10,766 nucleotides of DNA, taken from assembly GCA_020061995.1 (NCBI GenBank), contig JAGUXE010000085.1:1-10766 (forward strand), written 5' to 3'. The first letter of the stretch is position 1; every line of letters starts with the position of its first letter. The position numbers and the translations under genes are program-made. This document shows, piece by piece, positions 1-6,472 of the stretch. The notes under the pieces were generated by a model that was given only the letters and a program-made list of their open reading frames with translations, made no database searches and had not been told where the DNA came from. The DNA comes from Ignavibacteriales bacterium. Its GTDB lineage: Bacteria; Bacteroidota; Ignavibacteria; Ignavibacteriales; Ignavibacteriaceae.

Positions 1-429
1 GAAGCTGCTCTTATCTTAGATGAATTTAATGTTGAGTACGAAATAAAAATTGTTTCTGCTCATCGCACTCCAAATCTAATGGCTGAATATGCATCATCTG
101 CTCATCAAAAAGGATTGAAGGTTATTATTGCAGGAGCAGGCGGCGCTGCGCATTTGCCCGGTATGACGGCTTCTCACACACCATTGCCGGTTATTGGTGT
201 GCCGGTAAAATCTAAATCCCTCGACGGGATGGATTCGCTTCTTTCTATTGTTCAAATGCCGGGAGGAGTGCCGGTTGCAACCGTCGGGATTAATCAAGCT
301 AAAAATGCCGGATTATTGGCAGTTCAAATTCTTAGTACTTCAGATTCAAATCTGTTGCAAAAAATGTTGGTTTATAAAAATAGAATAGCGGAAGAGTCAG
401 CTAAGAAAAATGAAAATATAAAATTTTAG
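1..429 (+). CDS. purE: N5-carboxyaminoimidazole ribonucleotide mutase PurE (5'-truncated)
   Basis: The last 142 codons of PurE, open at the left edge. PurE moves the carboxylate of N5-CAIR to carbon 4 to give CAIR in de novo purine synthesis, in the cytoplasm. Visible family signatures are SAHRTP (window residues 19-24, containing the catalytic histidine), the glycine-rich phosphate-binding loop [12 protein letters not shown] (44-55), and the GVPV...[20 protein letters not shown] block (66-95). These fit class I PurE, the N5-CAIR mutase that works with PurK, rather than the class II AIR carboxylase. Full-length class I proteins are about 160-170 residues, so only roughly 20-25 N-terminal residues are missing. 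The stop is TAG at 427-429, only 8 nt from the stop of the convergent transporter gene, and I see no terminator hairpin between them. purK is not in the window. Identification is secure; the class assignment rests on motif resemblance. Confidence 0.95.
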   Translation, partial: EAALILDEFNVEYEIKIVSAHRTPNLMAEYASSAHQKGLKVIIAGAGGAAHLPGMTASHTPLPVIGVPVKSKSLDGMDSLLSIVQMPGGVPVATVGINQAKNAGLLAVQILSTSDSNLLQKMLVYKNRIAEESAKKNENIKF

Positions 430-437
430 TCTTCACT

Positions 438-1430
438 TTAATCATCAATATTTTTTTGTAATGGATGCCCTATCATTTTTGCTGTATCCCAGTTTACTGT
501 TAATCGTTTAGCTTCATCTCTTTTATCACAATCAATTATCTCACAATATTTACATAACTCAAAAGTGCAATTATCAAAGTGAATTTTAATTTGTGAGGTT
601 GGGATTATTTTTTTAATCTCACTATTAATTCTTGTTTCTTCGGAATGCGATTGTGCAATTGTATAATAGAAAGGAATAGTTAAATGAAAATCAATAAAAA
701 CATGTTCTCCCGATTTCCAAAAACGTAATTCGTGCAGATCAATCCAAAAACTATTTTTATTCTCTTTTAGGTTGTTTGAGATTTTTGATAATAAATTCTG
801 ATCAGTCTCATGCATTAATCCCGCAACCGCTTCACGCATCAGATTATATCCGGTAAATAAAATATTTATAGCTACGCCAATTGCAAATATCGGATCTAGA
901 AGAGTTATACCTGTAATCATAACTAAAAGAATTCCAATCATAACTCCTATACTTGTATAGGAATCGGTAAGAACATGTTTTCCATCGGCAATGAGTGTGA
1001 AAGAATTTGTTGATTTCCCACGTTTTATTAAAAACAAACCGAGGAATAAATTAATAAATCCGGCAGCCGAAACAATTATCAAACCAATATCAAGTTGCTG
1101 TAATGATTGGCCATGTATTATATCAAAAACCGAAAAATAAATAATGCTCAGAGCCGCAAAGATTATCAGTAATCCTTCTATGCCGGCGGAAAAATATTCA
1201 ATATTGCTATGCCCATATAAATGGGAAGAATCTGCAGGTTTAGCGCTCAAAAAAACACTATATAGTGCCATACTCGTTGCTAAAATGTGGACGACAGATT
1301 CAATTGCATCTGAAAAGATAGCGGCAGAACCGGTGATGTAGTATGCTCCCATTTTGGCTATGAACATCCCAATTCCAAAAAAGAGAGATATTAAAGCTGC
1401 TTGTTTTCGAAGGCTAAATTGATTTTCCAA
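438..1430 (-). CDS. Cation diffusion facilitator (CDF) family metal efflux transporter
   Basis: A 330-residue inner-membrane transporter of the CDF family, which exports divalent metals (Zn, Fe, Mn, Co or Cd) in exchange for protons. About six hydrophobic segments occupy residues 10-200. The TM5 metal site is canonical, ADGKHVLTD with H152 and D156; the basic loop HLYGH (70-74) and a C-terminal cytoplasmic ferredoxin-like domain (about 205-285, with LHELRFWKSGEHVFIDFHL) are also typical. TM2 reads SDAIESVVH (40-48), so D41/E44/H48 stand where many members have D/H/D; this may shift metal preference. The tail adds four cysteines (C288, C293, C296, C301; CX4CX2CX4C) beyond the usual domain, a plausible soluble metal site. 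The start must be TTG at 1428-1430: the frame is closed by TAA shortly upstream, and the first internal Met (22) would cut into TM1. The ribosome binding site is weak. A palindrome lies 73 bp upstream. Substrate is unknown. Confidence 0.93.
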   Translation of the reverse strand: MENQFSLRKQAALISLFFGIGMFIAKMGAYYITGSAAIFSDAIESVVHILATSMALYSVFLSAKPADSSHLYGHSNIEYFSAGIEGLLIIFAALSIIYFSVFDIIHGQSLQQLDIGLIIVSAAGFINLFLGLFLIKRGKSTNSFTLIADGKHVLTDSYTSIGVMIGILLVMITGITLLDPIFAIGVAINILFTGYNLMREAVAGLMHETDQNLLSKISNNLKENKNSFWIDLHELRFWKSGEHVFIDFHLTIPFYYTIAQSHSEETRINSEIKKIIPTSQIKIHFDNCTFELCKYCEIIDCDKRDEAKRLTVNWDTAKMIGHPLQKNIDD

Positions 1431-1502
1431 AATATCCGATTTTTTTGATTAAAATTTAGAGAATATCTGATTAAAAAAACTATAATAATGTGACTGTACT
1501 TA

Positions 1503-1518
1503 TAGGCATAGATGCCTA
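1503..1518. promoter_or_regulatory. Candidate operator palindrome upstream of the CDF gene
   Basis: TAGGCAT-AG-ATGCCTA is a perfect 7+7 bp inverted repeat with a 2-nt centre. Its near edge lies 73 bp upstream of the TTG start of the divergent metal transporter. The outer TAGG/CCTA halves resemble binding boxes of DtxR/MntR-family metal regulators (TTAGG...CCTAA type), which would suit a metal transporter. The symmetry is directly seen; the regulator family is inference, and no regulator gene is in the window. Confidence 0.45.
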
Positions 1519-1575
1519 GCAAACAAAAAGAAAAATGAAATCACCTGCTGCTAAATTGAAGTATTTTTTAATCAT

Positions 1576-1604
1576 ATTCAATCGGGTGAATATTTCGATT
1601 GAAT
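1576..1604. repeat. 9-bp inverted repeat with 11-nt loop
   Basis: Arms ATTCAATCG (1576-1584) and CGATTGAAT (1596-1604) are exact reverse complements around an 11-nt spacer. On the + strand the right arm is followed by TGTTTTCG, so the element could fold as a weak AT-rich hairpin, but no gene reads into it from the left on this strand. An operator or part of an untranslated RNA is equally possible. Confidence 0.4.
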
Positions 1605-1796
1605 TGTTTTCGTAGCAAAAATTATAAATTTAAAGTTAAAAATGAAAATCATATTCGAATACAGATTTAAGTGAAATGCAGTTGAACGGCTTTTATAATA
1701 TAGAGATCTTCAAATTCATCTCTTTGATCGATGAGAAAAAAAAATCGACAAAAATAGTGATATTTGATTGCATCAGTCTACTTTTTTTTTTATTGT

Positions 1797-1847
1797 TGCA
1801 TTGACTTTACTCAATTAAAATAATGTTCATCAACTTAAGGAGGAATC
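1797..1847 (+). promoter_or_regulatory. Promoter-like element and strong RBS of first secreted protein gene
   Basis: TTGCAT (1797-1802) and TAATGT (1821-1826) are 18 nt apart and could serve as -35/-10 elements; TTGACT at 1801 is an alternative -35 but spaced poorly. AAGGAGGA (1837-1844) is a consensus Shine-Dalgarno ending 3 nt before the ATG and fixes the start at 1848. From TAATGT to the ninth coding base, the stretch is nearly identical to the one before the gene at 6473, which supports its being functional. Confidence 0.5.
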
Positions 1848-3125
1848 ATGCGATTACCTAAATTACTTTTCCTGTTAGTCTTTACTGTATCTTTTGTTTT
1901 TGCTAGTGGCGGTGACGATGTTCAACAACCAGTATCAAAAGCTTTCTCACAAAAAGCAGTTAAGTACGATAACCCTGTTATTGTTCAAGGCACTCCGCTT
2001 CAAACAGAATCCACTACATTAAATGAATCATTCGAGGGAACAACTTTCCCACCTGCTGGATGGGTAAAATTAAGTCCTGATGGTGGAACCGGTTGGACAA
2101 GAATTGCTACCGGAACAACGCCACTTCCGGGATGGACCGGTGGAACCGCTACTCCTGCTAACTCAACAGCCGGAATTGGTATGGCTTATGCTACATGGAA
2201 TACCGGTGGAGCTTCTTCTAATGATCAATGGTTAATTACACCACAGATTACAGGTGTTGGAGCTAACCACACACTTAAATTTTGGATGAGAAAATTCAGC
2301 AGTTATGCGGATAATCTTGATATTAAAATTTCAACCACTACCGGAACTGCTACAGCTTCATTTACAATTAATGTTGCTACCAAAGTATTTGCACCGGCAG
2401 ATACAGGTTGGGTACAATATACTTATCCGATAGGAACTTTAGTCCCTGCCAATTCAAATATTTATATTGCTTTTAGAGAATATGTTGCAAACAACATTAA
2501 TGATGGCGATGCACTTTGCTTTGATTTAGTTGAAGTTACAGGAGATGTTGTCCCAGTAGAATTTAGTTCTTTTACTTCATCAGTAAGTGGTAACACAGTT
2601 AATTTAAGTTGGGCTACAGCTTCTGAAACCAATAACAGAGGATTTGAAGTTCAAAAAAGTAAAAATAATGGCGAATTCGTTTCCGTTGGTTTCGTTAGCG
2701 GAAAAGGAACCACAATTCAAGCTCAATCATATTCTTATGTTGAAAAAGATGTTGCAGATGGTAATTATATTTATCGTTTGAAACAAGTTGATTTTGATGG
2801 TAAAGCTTCCTATTCAAGTGGGATCAATGTTGATGTTACCGCTCCTTCAGTTTATTCTTTAGGACAAAATTATCCTAATCCTTTTAATCCTGCAACATCA
2901 ATTAATTTTAGCTTAGCAGTAGATTCAAAAGTTAGTTTAAAAGTATTCAACATTCTTGGTCAAGAAGTTGCAATCCTTGCAAATGGATTGATTTCTGCCG
3001 GAACTCATAAAGTATCCTTCAATGGCAGTAATCTATTTTCAGGCGTTTATTTCGCTCGCATGGAAGCAAAAGGCGTTGACGGAAGTTCATTCACATCATT
3101 TAAGAAAATGATCTTAAATAAGTAG
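1848..3125 (+). CDS. Secreted choice-of-anchor J / FnIII protein with type IX sorting domain
   Basis: A 425-residue exported protein. Residues 1-20 are a Sec signal peptide (MRLPK, hydrophobic core to FVFAS). Residues about 57-231 match the cleaved-adhesin/choice-of-anchor J fold: ESFEGTTFPPAGW at 60-72, a DQWLITPQI block at 126-134, LKFWMRK, and a closing DALCFDLVEV strand. Residues about 235-331 are an FnIII-like domain (VPVEF...VNLSW...ETNNRGFEVQKS...YIYRLKQVDFDG). Residues about 336-425 form the type A sorting tail of the type IX secretion system, with LGQNYPNPFNP (338-348), a VFNILGQEV strand and the final basic FKKMILNK. The protein is expected to cross the outer membrane and be released or surface-anchored after tail removal. 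No catalytic motif is visible; binding or adhesion is inferred from the fold. Its tail is homologous to, but clearly diverged from, the tails of the two following genes. It has its own promoter-like element and terminator. Confidence 0.9.
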   Translation: MRLPKLLFLLVFTVSFVFASGGDDVQQPVSKAFSQKAVKYDNPVIVQGTPLQTESTTLNESFEGTTFPPAGWVKLSPDGGTGWTRIATGTTPLPGWTGGTATPANSTAGIGMAYATWNTGGASSNDQWLITPQITGVGANHTLKFWMRKFSSYADNLDIKISTTTGTATASFTINVATKVFAPADTGWVQYTYPIGTLVPANSNIYIAFREYVANNINDGDALCFDLVEVTGDVVPVEFSSFTSSVSGNTVNLSWATASETNNRGFEVQKSKNNGEFVSVGFVSGKGTTIQAQSYSYVEKDVADGNYIYRLKQVDFDGKASYSSGINVDVTAPSVYSLGQNYPNPFNPATSINFSLAVDSKVSLKVFNILGQEVAILANGLISAGTHKVSFNGSNLFSGVYFARMEAKGVDGSSFTSFKKMILNK

Positions 3126-3141
3126 TCTCATTGATTTTCCG

Positions 3142-3164
3142 GAGGCGGACTGATATTCCGCCTC
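3142..3164 (+). terminator. Hairpin terminator after first secreted protein gene
   Basis: GAGGCGGA (3142-3149) and TCCGCCTC (3157-3164) form a perfect 8-bp GC-rich stem with a 7-nt loop, starting 16 nt after the stop codon. The downstream tract is only TGTTAATT, so the U-run is weak, but the position and an otherwise AT-rich background support termination. Confidence 0.75.
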
Positions 3165-3268
3165 TGTTAATTGAAGTTAAGAGATAGTATTTTAATTAAG
3201 TTTTTATTAATGTATAGATTAAAACCAATGCATAAATAGAGATTTAATTTTCTGATTATTAGATTTTC

Positions 3269-3313
3269 TTTGACAATAAGTAAGTTTAGCTAAATTTTGT
3301 TTTAAAACAGGAG
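3269..3313 (+). promoter_or_regulatory. Promoter and RBS of the 930-residue protein gene
   Basis: A consensus TTGACA (3270-3275) sits about 50 nt before the start codon. The overlapping TTTG (3269-3272) and TAAATTTTG (3291-3299), 18 nt apart, approximate the Bacteroidetes-type -33 TTTG and -7 TAnnTTTG pair. AGGAG (3309-3313) is the ribosome binding site, 5 nt before ATG 3319. This leader differs from those of the two flanking secreted protein genes. Confidence 0.5.
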
Positions 3314-3318
3314 ATCCT

Positions 3319-6111
3319 ATGACTCTTTTTTCAAGGTATTTTTATTCATTTGTTATTTTAACATTTTCCCTTTCTTTAACTTATTCGACCTATGCACAGT
3401 ATGATGCAACCGGAGAGTTAAAAGTTAAACCACGAGAAGTTGAAATTTTTTCATCTCGAAAAGCAATTAATCCAACACCATCAAATTTCCCTCCGATAGA
3501 AGCCGAGGTAGAAATGAATTATGATGGTGCTAATACTAATTCAATCGGTGCGGCAGACGCAACATTTATTGTTGCGGCTAATTTTAATGATGCAATTGCC
3601 GGTGGCTATGTAGGTCAGCCAATTACAAAAGTTCGCTTCTATATTGCTTATCCCACGGTTGGTAATACTGTAAATGTTAAAATTTATGGTGCCGGGACAA
3701 CCACTCCCGGTGCGGAATTACATTCTCAACAAGCCACAATTACTGCAAATTCATGGAATGAAGTTGTATTATCTACTCCGGTCAATATTCCTGCCGGTGG
3801 TGTTTGGGTTGGTTATGAAGGTTTAGCAGGCCCAACAGGTACACAATTTTTTGCAGGCTGCGATGCAGGTCCAAATCATCCTGAAGGACAGTGGATTTAT
3901 TTTAATGCTGTTTGGCAGAAATTGACTGTATTAAATGCTACTTTAACTTATAACTGGAATATCCGGGCTGTAGTTTTAACATCGGGTCCAGGTGGTCCTG
4001 CTAACCCTAATCCTGCAAATGGAGCAAGAGTATTCCCGGTAAGACATCCATATATCACCTGGGAAAACCCAGCAGGAATTACTTTTAACAAAGTATATTT
4101 TGGAACTGATAGTGCTGCAGTCACATCTTTCTCACCAACTGCGTTAGTTTATAATGGAAGTCCAAGTAATATAGCTACTTCTTATAATAATGCTGCTGAT
4201 TTATTACCAAACACAAAATATTTTTGGCGTGTAGTTGAATTTGCCGGTTCAGACTCTAGTGCCGGTGTGGTATGGAATTTCTCAACAGCGAATATTTTCA
4301 CAGTATTGAGTGAAGATTTCAATTCAACCACCGCAGGGCAAAGACCTCTTGATTGGAGTGGAACTTTAGCAGTCGTAGCTACAGGGGGTGTTAGTAATTC
4401 TCCCAGATTAACCAGAAACATTTACGGAACGACTGCAAATGCAACAGGTGATTTCACAACCCCGGCAGTTAGCTTAACTGCGAATGCTAAATTAACATTT
4501 GAATATAGAGTTGTGAATTGGAGCAGTTACCCCGCAACAGCAACTCCAGCTGAGAACTTCGGTTATATTTTCTGGATTTCTACAGATGGCGTTAATTTCA
4601 CTCCATTTGATACTATCGGCTATGGTGGAAATCATGTTGTTAGTACAAGTTACGCAACTAAAACTTATCAACTTAATGCTTATGCAGGTCAAACCATTCA
4701 AGTTAAGTTTACCGGTGTGACATTGAATAGTGGTGATTATTATGCTGATTTCGATAATTTTTATATTGGGACCCCAGCGGCTACATTAAATCCGCCATCT
4801 GGTCTAACAGCATCTAATAATTTATATGGACAGATTAAATTAAACTGGGTTGCTCCTCCTCCTTCTACTAATACTTTCCAAACCTATTTAGTTTATCGTG
4901 GTGAAACTTTTGTTGACAGTACCGCTCAAACAACATTTACTGATATGGGTATGCCATTAGCTACCAATGTTGAGTATTCAGTGAAGTCAAAATATGCTGA
5001 AGGTGTCTCTGTAGCATCAAATGTTGCTACGGGTGTCGCTTTAGATCCAGGTAATTTTTTAATCATTCAAGATTTTGAGCTTGGTGGAACATTACCAATA
5101 GGTTGGGCAGTTGTTGACAATAATAGTGATGGAACAACATGGGCTCCATACAATTCAACTACATATAACCATACTACAGGTGGAACGTATTCATTATCAG
5201 TTTCCTACAACACAGCTACCCCAAAAGATGATTACGTCTTTTCACAACCTCTCTATCTATCATCAGATTCATCTTATAACTTGAAATTCTGGTATAGAAT
5301 AGCTTCAGTAACATGGCCTGAAGACATGAAGGTAGTTCTAGCGACATCTCAAACCGCAGCTGGTGTTGTTGCAACAATCTTGGACATGCCGGGTATGAGT
5401 AATATTACTTTTGCAGAGCATGTTGGTTACTTTAATGCACCGGTAAGTGGTACTTATTATCTTGGGTTCCATGCATATAGTATCGCTGATCAGTTCAGAA
5501 TTGCTATTGATGATATTAGCTTAGAAAGAATTCCTTTCATTCCAGTAGAGTTAACCTTATTCAAAGTAAAGGCAGAAGGAAACAGTGTTAATTTGACCTG
5601 GTCAACAGCAACGGAAACAAATAATAAAGGATTCGAAGTTGAAAGAAAATCGGGTGAATTATTTGAATCAATAGCATTTGTTGATGGATTTGGAACAACC
5701 ACCGAAAGCAAAAATTATTCATTTACAGATAATAATTTAGCATCGGGAACATTTGTTTATCGTCTAAAACAAATAGATTATGATGGTACTGTATCATATA
5801 GCCAAGAGATTGAAGTAGAAGTAACAATTCCGGAACAGTATTCATTAAGTCAAAACTATCCGAATCCATTTAATCCGATAACAAAGATAGAATTTTCATT
5901 GGCATCTGAATCAAAAGTAACGATGAAGATATTTAATACACTAGGAGAAGAAGTAGCAACAATAGTAAACACATCAATGCCGGCAGGTAATCACAGTGTA
6001 AATTATGATGCTACAAAGATGAATAGCGGCGTATATTTCTATTCAATAGAAGCAAGTGGATTAAACGGATCAGAATTCAGAAGTGTTAAAAAGATGGTAT
6101 TAATGAAGTAA
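3319..6111 (+). CDS. Large secreted multidomain beta-sandwich protein with type IX sorting domain
   Basis: A 930-residue exported protein. The signal peptide spans residues 1-27 (hydrophobic 8-22, likely cut after TYAQ). In order: a beta-rich N-terminal domain (about 60-220) with ITKVRFYIA, VNVKIYGAG and GGVWVGYEG strands; an FnIII/Ig-like domain (about 225-323, ending LPNTKYFWRVVEF...WNFST); a choice-of-anchor/MAM-like domain (about 328-485, EDFN...YADFDNFYIG); a second FnIII domain (about 488-572); a choice-of-anchor J domain (about 583-737, QDFELGGTLPIGW to AIDDISLE); a third FnIII-like domain (741-836); and the type IX sorting tail (840-930, SLSQNYPNPFNP). No catalytic motif is visible, so a ligand-binding or adhesive role outside the cell is inferred. 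From about 5539 on, the DNA is about 96% identical to the end of the next gene and is richer in ATA Ile codons than the region just before it, suggesting a different history for this tail. It is a separate transcription unit by its own promoter and terminator. Confidence 0.9.
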   Translation: MTLFSRYFYSFVILTFSLSLTYSTYAQYDATGELKVKPREVEIFSSRKAINPTPSNFPPIEAEVEMNYDGANTNSIGAADATFIVAANFNDAIAGGYVGQPITKVRFYIAYPTVGNTVNVKIYGAGTTTPGAELHSQQATITANSWNEVVLSTPVNIPAGGVWVGYEGLAGPTGTQFFAGCDAGPNHPEGQWIYFNAVWQKLTVLNATLTYNWNIRAVVLTSGPGGPANPNPANGARVFPVRHPYITWENPAGITFNKVYFGTDSAAVTSFSPTALVYNGSPSNIATSYNNAADLLPNTKYFWRVVEFAGSDSSAGVVWNFSTANIFTVLSEDFNSTTAGQRPLDWSGTLAVVATGGVSNSPRLTRNIYGTTANATGDFTTPAVSLTANAKLTFEYRVVNWSSYPATATPAENFGYIFWISTDGVNFTPFDTIGYGGNHVVSTSYATKTYQLNAYAGQTIQVKFTGVTLNSGDYYADFDNFYIGTPAATLNPPSGLTASNNLYGQIKLNWVAPPPSTNTFQTYLVYRGETFVDSTAQTTFTDMGMPLATNVEYSVKSKYAEGVSVASNVATGVALDPGNFLIIQDFELGGTLPIGWAVVDNNSDGTTWAPYNSTTYNHTTGGTYSLSVSYNTATPKDDYVFSQPLYLSSDSSYNLKFWYRIASVTWPEDMKVVLATSQTAAGVVATILDMPGMSNITFAEHVGYFNAPVSGTYYLGFHAYSIADQFRIAIDDISLERIPFIPVELTLFKVKAEGNSVNLTWSTATETNNKGFEVERKSGELFESIAFVDGFGTTTESKNYSFTDNNLASGTFVYRLKQIDYDGTVSYSQEIEVEVTIPEQYSLSQNYPNPFNPITKIEFSLASESKVTMKIFNTLGEEVATIVNTSMPAGNHSVNYDATKMNSGVYFYSIEASGLNGSEFRSVKKMVLMK

Positions 6112-6157
6112 TTCATTAGTTTTCAAAATAACTTAAAGCCCGGTTTTATCCGGGCTT
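5539..6157 (+). repeat. Direct repeat, copy 1 (FnIII + sorting tail + terminator)
   Basis: This block aligns without gaps to 8039-8657, offset exactly 2500 nt, with about 24 mismatches in 619 nt by hand count (about 96% identity). It includes the last FnIII-like domain, the sorting tail, the stop codon, the spacer and the terminator hairpin. Only 9 of about 190 amino acids differ. Similarity falls off immediately on both sides (6 of 10 matches just before; the post-hairpin sequences diverge). Confidence 0.95.
6136..6157 (+). terminator. Hairpin terminator of the 930-residue protein gene
   Basis: AAGCCCGG (6136-6143), loop TTTTAT, CCGGGCTT (6150-6157): a perfect 8-bp GC-rich stem 24 nt after the stop codon. 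The following CAAGTTTTGTT lacks the clean T-run that its twin at 8636 has, so it may terminate less efficiently. Confidence 0.8.
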
Positions 6158-6421
6158 CAAGTTTTGTTCATTTCAATATTAAAAAATTCTTATAATTGCA
6201 TTATCGCGTCGTTAAATTGATTAACAACCAATAATGTCCTCAACATCTTGTATCGAATACCAAAACAGATATCAATAAAACGATTTCTTAGTTTTCCGGC
6301 AAAATTTTCCAATAATACTTAGTTTATATAATAATCGGTTGTTTTTGGTAAAAAAACAATTCTAGACTTCAAACAAGAATAGTGGTAACATATACCAATT
6401 CGAAATTCTTTAATATCAATA

Positions 6422-6472
6422 TTGATGGCAAAGTTTCTAACAATTAATGTTCATTAACTTTAAGGAGGAACC
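6422..6472 (+). promoter_or_regulatory. Promoter-like element and strong RBS of third secreted protein gene
   Basis: TTGATG (6422-6427) and TAATGT (6445-6450) are 17 nt apart, a good sigma-70-like spacing. AAGGAGGA (6462-6469) is a consensus Shine-Dalgarno ending 3 nt before ATG 6473. From TAATGT onward the leader is nearly identical to the one before the gene at 1848, with a single 1-nt length difference. A 12-bp palindrome (6415-6426) overlaps the -35. Confidence 0.5.

Larger units (their letters stand above)
1431..1847. other. AT-rich divergent intergenic region with two inverted repeats
   Basis: This 417-nt gap separates the divergently transcribed transporter gene (-) and the first secreted protein gene (+). 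It holds a 16-bp near-perfect palindrome (1503-1518), a 9+9 bp inverted repeat (1576-1604), a smaller 6+6 bp repeat (AGAGAT 1702-1707 with ATCTCT 1718-1723), and a run of ten T (1782-1791) preceded by only a weak 5-bp hairpin (1765-1776). It ends in the promoter-like and ribosome-binding elements of the downstream gene. I find no convincing protein gene; a 26-codon ORF at 1535-1615 lacks a ribosome binding site. A small RNA in the 1576-1791 stretch is possible but not demonstrable from sequence. Confidence 0.6.
6112..6472. other. Intergenic region between second and third secreted protein genes
   Basis: This 361-nt AT-rich gap begins with the terminator hairpin of the upstream gene and ends with the promoter-like element and ribosome binding site of the downstream one. 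Between them are only short symmetric elements: a stem with one mismatch, GTCGTTAA/TTAACAAC (6208-6228); TGGTA-ACATA-TACCA (6383-6397); and a perfect 12-bp palindrome ATCAATATTGAT (6415-6426) overlapping the putative -35. I see no coding sequence or RNA gene in it. Confidence 0.6.

Noticed and set aside
1535..1615. 26-codon ORF (MKSPAAKLK...) on + strand between the transporter and first secreted gene
   Set aside because: It has no ribosome binding site and overlaps an inverted repeat; ORFs this short are expected by chance in AT-rich DNA.
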